Shown piece after piece: positions 49,311 through 60,297 of a DNA stretch of 64,000 nt (the first letter of the stretch is position 1; each line of letters starts with the position of its first letter). The translations under genes were made by a program, and so were the position numbers. The notes under the pieces are model-generated. The model saw nothing but the letters and a program-made list of their open reading frames with translations. It did not search any database and had not been told where the DNA came from. Origin of the DNA: Centroberyx gerrardi (taxonomy: Eukaryota > Chordata > Actinopteri > Beryciformes > Berycidae); assembly GCF_048128805.1 (NCBI RefSeq), contig NC_136005.1, positions 21,228,260 through 21,292,259 of the forward strand, written 5' to 3'.

Positions 49311-50484
49311 AGTTTTTCTCAGTCGCTTTGGTACATTTCTTGAATCATCCTTAACATTTGCAAAACAGTAAGTGCATTTCTCGAAACAATTCGTACAAAC
49401 TGCACCACACAATGGATTACCTGCAAAAGCCTGTGACTTGCTCAAAATCAGAATGACAAGTCCTTGTGTCATTGTTTACAAACAAGATAGTCAATATGCT
49501 TAACCATGTTGTCAATATAACAGTGTACTCTGTAAGTATTTTCTGATGTAAGCTATGGCTAAGGTTTTGATGACAATGATTGAAAATGCACAAGGCTGCA
49601 CTTTTTCTGCATGGCATATATCAATTTCAACAGTACAAAGTTACACATTACTGTATGTGGGAGATTGATTGAAAGAGATTGGACAGGATTCACATTTACA
49701 CTTTTACTGTTTGTACTGTAATTTGTTGACAGACCATGTCATTGCGATACAGAAAAGAAAAAGACAAGACTGTTTTACAGCACTGCATAGCACAAAGGAA
49801 AAAAATACAAAATTAGAAATGTAAACATAGGAAACACCCCTTAGGCAGAACTGTACATGCAGCGCTGTATGGGGAATTCTTCTTCTTCCCGGCTATTGAC
49901 CCTGTTCATTTCCTTGTTGTTCTTCCATTGTCAGACATTGTAACACTATGTTGTGCTCTGTCTACATATGCTTGCCAATTGAAGGTTCATGAGATGCACC
50001 TCTGAGCTATTTTAGAGAACTGGTTGATCATTGGTTGATCTAACGCTTCACACACTTCATTAGTGTAAGTCAAGATTCACCTGAGAGCAATTCATCAATT
50101 CAGGACACATTTACAAAAAAAGTCTAATAGAAATGTATAGAAAATATGCTTGACGGATTATGACAACTGGTTCAACCATTTTGCATGTAATGTCTTATGC
50201 AATGAACTAATGCCTAGATGTTTTGGGGGGTAAGACTATTCAACAGAGAACCAGTATAATACATTTTGATCAACATGACATAAGCAATTGATAATGTAGG
50301 AAACAGCAGACAATTGTACATAATCATTTGCATGAATGTGCCAAAGCATTTGCAATTTATTCAAAAGAATGAGAAATTGCTTTTATGATGTGCACAAGTG
50401 ACTAGATGATGTGGAGGTTGAACAAGTAGTTTTGAGGATTTCAATTCTGATCTGAGAAATGTACCAAAGCGACTGAGAAAAACT
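49311..50484. mobile_element. Non-autonomous DNA transposon (mariner-like ends)
   Basis: Positions 49311-49340 and 50455-50484 are perfect 30-base reverse complements, starting AGTTTTTCTCAGTCGCTTTG. This end resembles Tc1/mariner-type MITEs frequent in fish. A TA follows the right end at 50486. The 1.1-kb interior is non-coding. The target duplication on the left is not clean, so the superfamily is tentative. Confidence 0.8.
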
Positions 50485-50487
50485 GTA

Positions 50488-50747
50488 TTAAAGAGTAACT
50501 AAACCCCACCTAAATCTGTGGTGAAGCCTGACACATAATGTTGAAAAGTAGGGTAGCCTACTGAACTGGTCATTTGCAATTGGCTGGTCTCTGCGCCCTG
50601 TGATGTCACCCTCTATAGAGTACAACAGGTGGTGACATCACCTGGCACAAAGACTAGCCAATAGGAGATGGCCAGTTCAGTACCCTACTTTTCACCAGGT
50701 GTCAGGCTTCACCAAAGATTTTGGTTTGGGGTTTAGTTACTCTTTAA
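50488..50747. repeat. Palindromic MITE with TTAA ends
   Basis: It starts TTAAAGAGTAACTAAACCCC and ends with its reverse complement (GGGGTTTAGTTACTCTTTAA). The arms pair through most of the 260 bases, including the GTAGGGTA and GTGATGTCACC segments. TTAA at both ends suggests piggyBac- or Kolobok-like targeting, an inference. It abuts the element ending at 50484 almost exactly. Confidence 0.85.
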
Positions 50748-50759
50748 GTCTTCTTGAAA

Positions 50760-51330
50760 AAAGGATTCATAGTTTCTGCAAAATAAATGCACCATCACAA
50801 AATACTTCCAGAATCTTTATGGATTCATCCTAGTCTTCGCTTTATTAGGATGCCATTCAATGCATTTGTGAAATAAGAGTGAAACTGAAAAGAAACACAA
50901 AAAAGAGCCAACTGTATAAATAATATACTGCACGATACACATCACTGTACTATATAAACTTAATAGGCCTTCTATGGCTGCCTACACCACGTTAGCATAC
51001 ACAATCTGCATATTAAAAGAGCATGTGCTACATTTGAACTGCTGCTGTATAAAATAAACTGATAATTCAGTTATATCCCCGAAACTCATTTTGGGGATAT
51101 AATTAGCAATGTGCAACACACACTTTGTTAGCAGTAGAGCGATTTTTAAACTAAGCTCGCAACTGTGTGAAAGTCTGGTTGCTTTTCTTCCTCAGGACCT
51201 GGACATTGAATGAAACACTGAAACTAAAATGTAATGCACTGATGGACAGCAGATCCACAGCTGAAAGGCCATTGAGATTCACTGGAGAGACCTGATGTTT
51301 AGTAAATTAACTGAAGCTGAATCTTTCATA
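50760..51330. other. Intergenic, nothing recognised
   Basis: No gene or full repeat. An inverted CCCCGAAACTCATTTTGGGG palindrome at about 51078-51098 recurs in variant form near 63093. Confidence 0.45.
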
Positions 51331-51331
51331 C

Positions 51332-51912
51332 CCATGCTGCCCAGCTCTATAGTGACAGTGTGTGAGATGTGAGGAAACACAATGATGCTGTTTTGTCTGT
51401 TCTGGCGGTAACGGAAGCAGTTGCCGTGGAAATAGAGGCTGTGGATGACCATCTCCGAACCCAGTCCTGACAGGTGCCACGTTACTTTGTCCCCCTTACA
51501 CATGGTCAGGCCTGGAAGGTTCCTATACACAAAGCCATTGATGGCTGAGAGACAGAAACACATGGGGATGACTATCTTAACATTTCACATAGAAAGCCCT
51601 GTCTTTACAAGCAGACTGGCCTGGAAGAGCAAGATGCAGTTCAGGGCTGAGGAGGCAGAGCAAGAGGTTAAACATGGTTCTATTATGAAGAAAAGTAAGG
51701 GATGAGTGGAAACACTAGACATAGATACCATACATAAATATATTCATTGCTTAGAAGAAAGAGGTGGACATAGAAAAACAAAAGCAGAAAATAACCTTTT
51801 TTTTCAAATTTTTGCATGAAGATACAGTATAAAGAAATACATGCATAGAAACTGACACAGAATTTCTTTCTAAGTGTTCACTGATCAGGGAGACTCTAAT
51901 CTAAAGACTCTA

Positions 51913-51959
<47 letters not shown>

Positions 51960-53407
51960 CTCCTCACCGTGCATCTTGTTACTCTCCATAAAGCCCTCAT
52001 CCTCCTTGTTAACAGTGTTGGGAGCCGTGGTGAAGGTCTTAATGAGTTCTCATCCAACACTGTAGCCAGCAGGTGGAACTGTTTATCATAGTTCTCCTGT
52101 AGGAGGGGAAGAGAAAGGAAGAGAAGAGAAGAGAGAAAGAAAGAAAGAGAGTGAGAAAAGTGACTTACAGACCAGTAATGGTCCTTTGTTGTCTCTTTGT
52201 GTTTCCCTCTCTCCTCACCTGTGCTCCTTTCTTCAGCGCTTTAGGTCGACAAATGAGGAGCGGTCCCACCAGTCCAGAGTTGCTGTCTTTAACAGGATCC
52301 ACTCCAGAATAGTAGAGATAGCTCTAAATGGTATGTACTAAGAAGATGCATACTGCCTATCTAATACGATCTAATCTAATAAAGAAACAAGGTAACTGTA
52401 AGTAGGTCACTTGGTAGGTCACTCTCTGCTGTTTACTAGACAATACTAATAATAATGAAAACGCACTTAAAGTATTAAGTCAAATATTTAATAAAGTCAA
52501 CAGTTACCTTGTTGCCCAAGCCAATCAAATGCCACTGGATCTTGTTGCCTTGGCACATGCTCAGTCCAGGCAGGTTAGTGTACAGAAAACTGTTTATACC
52601 TGCAATACACACTCAGGGTTAAAGAAGTCTCTCCTCTCTATGAAATCCTCGTCGTCCTTCAGGCTGTTGGCAGGGTTGGTGATGTGTGTCCTGATGTTGT
52701 CATCCAGGCACCAGCTGAAGTTCTCATCTGACACCATGAACAGCAGAGCATACAGAGAGTCTCCTGACCGGTCTCCATGTACGTCCAGAGTTCCTACAGA
52801 GGAGAGAGGAGAAGAGGAGAGGAGAAGAGGAGAGGAGAGAAGAGAAGAGGGATTGAGTTCCTCACTTTTGGATACACGCAGTGATGTGATGAAGGGTAAA
52901 CCCAAATTCACCTTACCACCTTTTTATTTGCAAAAAAATGTGAAGTGGCCTATTGTGCAGCTTGAAACTGTGGGACACCATTTGGGTTAAAGAGGACCAA
53001 TATATCTCTTTGACAGGTGACAAGGGGTCCCACCAGTCCGGAGGCGATGTCTCTTGGGGGAGGGACATGGGAGTGGTAGAATCTGGTGAGGCAGTTACCG
53101 TCCTCTGCCGCGGGGCTGTGGGACGCCGGGAGGGTCCACTCGTACGTTACCGTCCTGCCAGGACCCACTGAGTCGTCACGCTTCTGCTCTGGACCGGTAC
53201 CGTCTGGGTACAGCGCTCCTGGGGAGGCAGAAACAAACACACATCTATCTATCTATCCATTCATTCAGTCATTCATCGCATCGTTCATTGATTCATTCCT
53301 TCCTCACCCTCATTGTCCTTGCTGTAGTTGAGTCCATGGGGATGGATGCTGTAAGGCCTGGAGGCCATATTCCTCAGGTGGACCACAGTGTTTATACAGG
53401 TAGAAGT
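51332..53407 (-). pseudogene. Hephaestin/ceruloplasmin-like multicopper oxidase relic
   Basis: Seven minus-strand exon-like segments keep ferroxidase sequence. Segment 53407-53308 has the copper motif HPHG (SIHPHGLNYSKDNEG). Segment 53219 to about 53020 has ALYPDG, YHSH and GLVGPLVTC. Segment 52793 to about 52610 has [12 protein letters not shown]. Segment 52599-52508 has NLPGLSMC, 52323-52219 has LYYSGVDPVKD, 52096-51968 has QFHLLATVLDEN, and 51544-51332 has NGFVYRNLPGLTMCKG. The first four match hephaestin domain 1, the last three a domain 3/4 unit. Everything between and after is missing. The 52096 exon has a frame-breaking deletion after VLDENS. The intron between the third and fourth segments has collapsed to a few bases with no donor. 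It was probably a membrane or secreted ferroxidase and is now a pseudogene. Confidence 0.75.
51915..51958. repeat. (GT)n microsatellite
   Basis: Pure GT repeat just outside one relic ferroxidase exon. Confidence 0.95.
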
Positions 53408-53924
53408 CTATCCTGATACATTTTTCTACCCGGCCAGAAAGTGGCACAACTGCTGCAGATTTTGAAAGAGGTAATTAGTTTATACAATGTGGTTTAAAAG
53501 TTTTGTAACCCTTTTGGAATAGTCTATTTCACATAACTTTGGGGTTGTCACTTTATTACACCTGTATTTGATGTAGCAGCATGGTGTGAATATGTCACCC
53601 TGCATGTCAAACTAACAAGGCACCTTCACTGGAAGCAGCCACTGTAACCAACTGATAGCTCTCTCTTGGATCCAGAAGGATTGGTCTGTCATCACAGCAT
53701 GAGTGGTTCTGGGAACTAGTCAACAGCTAGTTTAGCATTTCACCTTTTTTGTTCACAATGCAGGTGTGCAGGAAGTCATGAATACATACAAGGTGAGGAG
53801 AAGATAATCTAAAAATGACTGTCTGTCTATGGAGGTGTAATATTGGTGAGTTGATCACCGCTAAATACCAACAGCTCTGAATTGTTTTTCCCACGGTGCA
53901 GCTGAGGGCATCACAAGGCAGATT

Positions 53925-54009
53925 CAGGTCAGGCAGTCAGTCAGTCAGTCAGGCAGTCAGGCAGTCAGTCAGTCAGTCAGTCAGGCAGTCAGTCAGGCAG
54001 TCAGTCAGG
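53925..54009. repeat. (CAGT/CAGG)n tetranucleotide minisatellite
   Basis: About 85 bases of tandem TCAG units with regular CAGG variants in an irregular order. Simple slippage array; no spacers. Confidence 0.95.
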
Positions 54010-54531
54010 TAACGCTTAGTGAGGTGATGCACTTCGTCAGATGGCCCCTAGAGGGCGTTTTTGACTGTGAGATGCAGTGTTTCCCATACAGAGGCACAAA
54101 ATCAAAAGTTGGGCTGTATAGAAATGGATCTAAATCGATCTCTAATGCACCTGATGTGGCATCATGTCATGTCTGTAATTTGGAGATGTACAGACAGCAG
54201 ACCAGCAGAGTCTCCCGGTGTGAAAACAAAAGTGACACTTAACATTCCACAGTCAGTAACGGGGATTTGCAGACAGTAACTCGTCTTCGCTGCCCTACAA
54301 ACTTTAACGGTAGGTGACGTCATCTTGTGGTATTTAAGTAACGTTAGTGGAATTAGGTTATTATACTGTGTCACAGTGCTTCAGTGCATAGAATTGAACA
54401 TGCACTGTGGGTCTGTACAGGATCTGTGCTTGTGTTTAATCATGCACCTCAGTGGAGACACTGCTGACTTGGAGGCTGGGGTCTGTAAGGTGCTTGTGGG
54501 TAACAACAATCTAATGGTGACACTAATGACT
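54010..54531. other. Intergenic, nothing recognised
   Basis: Short open frames in several phases but no family match. It leads into the repeat that hosts the LINE insertion. Confidence 0.45.
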
Positions 54532-56500
54532 TGGGGCCTGTCTCACAAAGCTAGTTTAGTGAGCTAAATTCAACCCTGGCTTTTCTGTCTCATGAAGGCG
54601 GCTCACTTTTTTTTTTTAGAGTATTTTATTTTGGTTTTTCAAAAAGTATGCAAAACATACAGCCACACAATGACAATACAAAAACGTTCACAGTACATTA
54701 CAGACGTATCAAAAATAATTTAACAGACAAATGAGAGATAACAGATAAAAGAGAGATAGGTTAGCCTTAACCACAGTAGAATGCTCTTTTACAACACTAG
54801 TGTGGTGAGAACAGAGAGACCATGCAGATGATCATTCAATCATGTGAGATGGGAGATTCTCCATGTAGTCGATAAAAGGTTGCCATATTTTATAGAAAAG
54901 ATGTATCTTATTCCTTAGTGAATAGGTTATCTTTTCCAGAGGTATGCAGCTGTTCACTTCTGAGAGCCACAATCCAACTAGCAATGGCAGATCTGACTTC
55001 CATTTCATTGCAATACATTTTTTGGCAATGACCAGTAGGATTTCTGTAACCTTGATGGAATAACTATGTGTAAGATTAGAATTTGAGAAGTTGCCCAAAA
55101 GGCATATCTCAGGATCCATTGGAAAAGTAACTCCATGAATTGTGGATAAAGCATCACAGATCTCCTGCCAGAAACCTTGTAGTTTACTACAATGCCAAAT
55201 GGAATGAAGGAAAGTGCCCTCTACTAGACCACATCTAAAACAAAGGGGTGAAAGGTTGGGGTTAAACCCATGTAGCCTGGAGGGGGTGAGATAAATCTGT
55301 TGCAAAAAATTAAACTGAATCAATCTATATCTTGAATTTAGTGTACATGTAACACCATTGCTACATAGGTCCTCCCACAGTTCTGGATCAATCTCTGTAC
55401 CTAAATCCCTCTCCCACCTAAGTCTAGATCTTTCCGGTTCACGGATTGACAGAGAAGGTAACAGGGCATCATAAACCTTAGAGATGGTTCTAACCATTGG
55501 TTGACCGTCATGAAAAAGGACTTCAGTGGGTGACATCTTGGGTAGCTTCCACTGTCCTTGAAGATTAACCCTTATAACATTTCTTAACTGTAGGTATTTA
55601 AAAAAATCTTTGTCAGGTAGTTGATATTTCTGCTTTAATTGCTGGAAGGACATAAAAATTCCATCCATATAACAATGCTCCATGTGAGTGATACCCTTTT
55701 CAGGCCAAGACTCAAAGTTTCTATTCTGGTACAAAATAGGAATAAGCCTATTTCCCCACAAGGGAGTCTTGGGGGACAGAAAACCATCTCGCCCAAACAT
55801 CTTATGTATTTTTAACCAAATTTGGACTGAGTGAACTATGAAAGGGTTATAGGTAATAGTTCTGATCGACTTTCCATCCCATTTGTATAAGATATCAAAC
55901 GGAATGATCTCATTAATTTCTAGTCTCTCAATGTCCAACCATGAGGTTGGGGGGTCCCCATCAAACAGTTGAGCCAAAAATCTAGATTGTGCGGCCAAAT
56001 AGTACAGTCTAAAATTAGGAAGTTTCAACCCTCCTTTTGCGTAATCTAGGGTAAATTGTCTAAAGCTATCCTTGGGGATTTACCTTGCCAAATAAACCAT
56101 CTGATCAGCTTGTCCAGTGAAGAAAAAAATGCAGAGGGGACATGAATTGGAAGGGATTGAAACATATACAAAAATCTAGGCAAAACATTCATTTTTATAA
56201 CATTAAAGTAGTAAAGTAAAGTAAAGAGGTAGGTTCATCCACTTATTCATGTCATCCTCCACTCTCTGCAACAAACTCAACAGGTTAAGCCTATATAAGT
56301 TCTTTAGATCCTTATCCACCAATATATCCAGGTATTTAAGCCCGCTGGGTGACCATTTAAAGGGAAAATTGTGTTGAGTAGTGTCATAGTTAAACTGGCG
56401 GCTCACTTTTAACCTTGGTAGATCGCCATGGTAACCTATGCTGCACAGCTAACCTGCTCTGGAGCAGGTTAAATATAAACCTATAAAATAAACCTATAAA
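54532..56500. repeat. Older repeat split by the LINE insertion
   Basis: GGGGCCTGTCTCACAAAGCT at about 54533 begins a repeat of the type that starts GGGCCTGTTTCAC in fish. Its sequence continues past the LINE at 56397 (GGCGGCTCACTTTTAACC, then AGCTAACCTGCTCTGGAGCA). A PIF/Harbinger-like MITE is my best guess. The other end was not located. It predates the LINE, since the LINE duplicated its sequence. Confidence 0.45.
54611..56396 (-). mobile_element. 5'-truncated L1/Tx1-type LINE with target duplication
   Basis: A minus-strand LINE 3' half. The 398-codon ORF (56028-54832) is the C-terminal part of an L1-like ORF2 protein (LPNFRLYYLAAQ, then the Cys/His cluster LCFRCGLVEGTF with HSIWHC). A further ORF2 piece at 56406-56203 (KYLDILVDKDL...) is in another frame, with stops between, so the frame is broken at least twice. 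The poly(A) tail appears as a short T run at 54611-54617, and about 200 bases of 3' UTR follow the ORF. A perfect 14-bp target duplication, GGCGGCTCACTTTT, lies at 54597-54610 and 56397-56410. The endonuclease and most of the reverse transcriptase are absent. Confidence 0.93.
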
Positions 56501-57342
56501 AGGCCCATCTCTGCACCAATCAGCTCTCTGGACAAATGGAGTCACCATTCCTACAGGATCCCAATATGAACAGCAACACTTTCAAATGAAAGTAACAGGT
56601 AATAACAAGAACTGTACAGGGAGAAACTGCTGAATAAACAGATAGGCCAAGAAAGAAGGACTGTTCGCAGGTCCACGTGTTTAGAGACCAGCAGAACCAC
56701 TTTGCTTTTCATCATGATTTCTTAGATCAGAGATATAATAAATGTTTGTAGCATTTCCACTTCACCCACTCTGGTTATAAAAGAGGACGTCTAACAAATA
56801 GCACGTCGCTTACATTAGTTAACCATAGTTATCAATGGTTAATGAAATTTCATGTTGTATATTAAGTATTGAAATTCTTTCAAATGATTCTCAAGAGAGA
56901 TTAATGCAATAGACGTCTGCACTCATATTCCCATTGGGGAACATGAGGTAGATTTTATGAATATAAAATCTTTTCACAGCCTCAGTGACGACACAATATT
57001 GTATGAGTGAGAAGAATGAACAGTGTGTTTTAATGATGGGGCAGAGATAAGCCTAATGACAATTATTCAGTCTGTTGATTTTATTTTTGGATTATTTTCT
57101 ACAATTTTTATCTTCAAGTTGTGCTTACTCTCTACTGCCTTTTCCCCACTGAATCATGTTACTTCTCTTTTCATCTTATCTTATAAAATATGCTGCTCTT
57201 AATCTGTCCATGTTGCATCCTGGGTTGACAGAGCCAGTAAACGACCTCCTTCTTGAGACCGGTTAGATAGAATTGCTGTTGTTTGGTTTTGTGGAGCCGG
57301 CTATCACAGAGATACTCTATGTTGAACTGAGAATATATTCAT
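56501..57342. other. Intergenic, nothing recognised
   Basis: AT-rich sequence, possibly the remainder of the split repeat. No ORF, RNA gene or terminal repeat was recognised. Confidence 0.4.
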
Positions 57343-57510
57343 CATGAGGGACCGACAGAGGAGCATCAGGGTATAGAGGCCATCAAGAAGGAAGGTGGAC
57401 AGGCTATGATGCTGGGAGTAATCTACGCTCTGAACTTAGCATACCCAAAAGAGCTCAGATATTGTTATGAATTTATTCAGAAGGTCCTTATGCAAATGGG
57501 ATGTGAGAGT
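57343..57510 (+). pseudogene. Coding fragment of a SAMD3-like fish protein family
   Basis: An open frame without its own start reads EAIKKEGGQAMMLGVIYALN then LAYPKELRYCYEFIQKVLMQ. This resembles the C-terminal end of a large fish family often labelled sterile-alpha-motif-containing protein 3-like, where a G-[LV]-IYALNL-x-YPKEL core is usual. No splice partners or further domains are visible nearby. It is probably a fragment of a retrocopy or of a mobile-element-amplified gene. The assignment is from memory. Confidence 0.35.
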
Positions 57511-57554
57511 TCTTGGACTGAAGTACAAAATCAGTGTTGGTCTTTAAGTTTAGT

Positions 57555-58540
57555 CATATCATATTTAGCGGACTAAACCACTCAATAAGGCTCAATCTAA
57601 ACATCGACTGACATGTGATTAATTTAGACATTTGCAACCCTCTTGACACGTCTTGAACAAAGCACAGCATCTTTGTCTGGTATAAAAAATGATATGTGAC
57701 ACATTGAACCTACAAGTTGACCAGAGAATCACTGAAGAACTCGTATCTGCATTGTGCATCTCTAATCCTGTGTACAAGGACATTGGGAAGGCTGTCACCA
57801 TGTCACTGCTTTAAAAGGTAAAGACTACTAATAAGAACATTTCAAAGTTGTGGAGCTAACAGAATTTATCTTGGATGCTGAAGAAAGAAAGACGCTGCAG
57901 TATGTTCCACTGTTAAAGTTTTGCAGCAGCTTTTAAGTCAAACACATTCTTGACAAGGCTTTAGATACTCAGCTCATATCAGAGACGGGAGAAGAACAGC
58001 TAATATACAAATGCTTTCAGGTTGGTGTGTATTTCAAGGACAACAGTTTTGTGTTGAACCCAGATTGAGAACCAAAGTCTTAGTGGAACCTTTAAGTTGA
58101 ACTTTGCAAATTCAATTTGCAATCAAGTTGCACAACCTTTGACTTTTTATTTCTGTGAATTATATAGTTAAATCCATGTACTATACTGTAAAGTTTATAG
58201 AGTAGCAATTAGGAGAGTAACATTGACTTGTTTCAGTCTTGTCTATCAAAACAACAATATGATGTGCTGTCAAATCTTGTAATTGATAAACGGAATCAAA
58301 GTATTGTAAACTAGAAAAATGGGAAAATAATTCTGCACACTGCAAATAAAAGGCTAGGACAAAAAAAGCTTTTTTAGTCCAGAAAAACTAATTTATTGCC
58401 TAGTGCCTAGCTTAAAGGTACAAGTGAAAAAAGAACTATGTACAAAAGAATAAAAAGTACGGTGGCCATTTTAGGACATCCTCAGCTGCCTTTGTCATTC
58501 GTAGATCTACTTTGTCAAATTTAGGTGGACGTGTGTCGGG
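57555..58540. other. Intergenic, nothing recognised
   Basis: AT-rich, no supported gene. From about 58490 begins sequence with the recurring phrase TTTGTCAAA(T/C)TTAG(G/A)TGG, which resumes after the hAT element. Confidence 0.4.
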
Positions 58541-58834
58541 CAAGGGCGGATATTTCATTTCACTGTTGGGGGGGACAATAAACAGAAAAATTTCTCAAGA
58601 GCAATTCCTGAAGGGGACACCAAAGGTGCCGCCAAAAGTACTGTTGTATTAAATGTATATAGAGGTCCATTATGAAACATTTCCATAAGCACTTCATTCC
58701 TTTCTTATGAAGATTTTATCAAATTGCCTTTGATATTACTGGGGTCTTTCTACTTGGCGTTTCGGTGCACTGAAAAATGATCGGATGTCTGTTTTTCTTT
58801 TCTCTGCCATTTTAACTGACTGGCTGACAAATAG

Positions 58835-58898
<64 letters not shown>

Positions 58899-59955
58899 CA
58901 CACAGCATGCAGGTTATTTACAGTAGTAGGTGAGATGCAACACCCATTAACTGAACTAAAGCTAATATATGCCTAATTAGATTTAGTTTTCCCGAAAAAG
59001 CAGATCTCTAATGTTTTGCTGTCAATGTGTAAAAGTCCAGAACGCTATGAAGCCTGCCAGAAACTTACTTATATTTTAACATAATGTTTGTTGTAATTAT
59101 GTCTTTTTTATTAATTAAGTCTTCATTTATTTCCAAAATTATGAACAAAATAACATAGTGGCAGCCAATTTACATGCAGTAAGAAAAAAATAATATACTT
59201 AGAACCTAATTACGTAGGGTAAGTTAATCTTAAATATTATATTATAGAAATATTACTGTTACCATCTACAAAAGATAAAGTATTTTGGTATGAAAACCGG
59301 CATTTTAATTTAACCAAGTATCCTGTATCATAAATACATGTCTGGCATTTGTAACAAACCAAACCGCTTGAAAATCGGTCGAAAATTCAGTGAGTTATGA
59401 TGATTTTAATTGTGGATAGACCTCCTGCCTCCATACACATACATGCATTAGGAGACGCGGCTGCTCCGTACCAACACGCTGACGCACAAGATTCAACCGC
59501 GAGGTAACGGAACAAAATGTAGTCTGGTTACAACTGTGAATGTGTTTTATTCTACTGAGTGGTAGAAGTAAAGAAAAATGTCTGACACATCATTTGTTTT
59601 GTTAACCTTTGCAAAGTAGCTTCTTACTGGAGGTCAGCCACCACTGACACACTTCCAGAGATCCTCCACAGACACTCGTACCGAGGGCTGATGTGTGTGT
59701 GTGGGGGTTCGGGGAGGCAGGTAGGCAGTGGACCAAACCACTGTGAGGCGTATGAGGGGGGGACGCAATCTTTCGAAACTTAAAAACGCATTGTTTTGCG
59801 TCTATAATTAGCACAAGTGCTTTCAATGCATATTATTATATTACTTAAAATTATATAGTTATGTTTACAATGATATATTGAGGGGGACAGCTCTCTGTTA
59901 GTCCCAGGAAGGGGGGGTCCGGACCCCCCTGTCCCCCCCGTAATTTCCGCCCCTG
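58541..59955. mobile_element. 1.4-kb non-autonomous hAT transposon
   Basis: The left end CAAGGGCGGATATTTCA and the right end AATTTCCGCCCCTG are flanked by a perfect 8-bp target duplication GTGTCGGG (58533-58540 and 59956-59963). Subterminal G/C-rich segments (TTGGGGGGGACA on the left, TGTCCCCCC on the right) are inverted. No transposase ORF is recognisable. A (CA)n tract (58835-58896) lies inside. The exact duplication points to fairly recent insertion. Confidence 0.92.
58835..58896. repeat. (CA)n microsatellite
   Basis: About 30 CA units within the hAT element. Confidence 0.95.
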
Positions 59956-60060
59956 GTGTCGGGTTTAGCTGTCTTTTGTCAGACTTAGATGGAGTTGTAT
60001 CAGGTTTACATGTACTTTGTCAAACTTAGATGGCGCTCGTCTGCAATGGAGGGCAGTCCC
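59956..60060. repeat. Degenerate short tandem repeats flanking the hAT
   Basis: Continues the 58490-58540 sequence: TTTGTCAGACTTAGATGGAG, then GTATCAGGTTTACATG, ACTTTGTCAAACTTAGATGG. The phrase 'TTTGTCA.A.TTAG.TGG' recurs three times in about 120 bases once the transposon is removed. No coding potential. Confidence 0.5.
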
Positions 60061-60297
60061 GGCGTTATAATCAAGCGCTTCCAATCCTTCAGACTGAAAG
60101 GAACCAGTTTCAGGTAAATACAGAAGCATTTTTAATTAAGGGCAGCGATTCCGATAAATCTGATTCATACATGGATAGTCCAGCTCTTTGCCACAAGTAT
60201 CGCTGCCTTATCTTGATAATGTGGTTTTATTTTTTTGGGAAAAAAGTTGTTCTTCCTACTACTTCCTACTTCCTACTCCTCTTCCAACTCCTCCTAC

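Noticed and set aside
53925-54009. CRISPR-like regular repeat
   Set aside because: A contiguous tetranucleotide array with no spacers, in a vertebrate genome.
58490-60055. A second gene hidden around the hAT element
   Set aside because: After removing the transposon the flanks join into short degenerate tandem repeats with no coding pattern.
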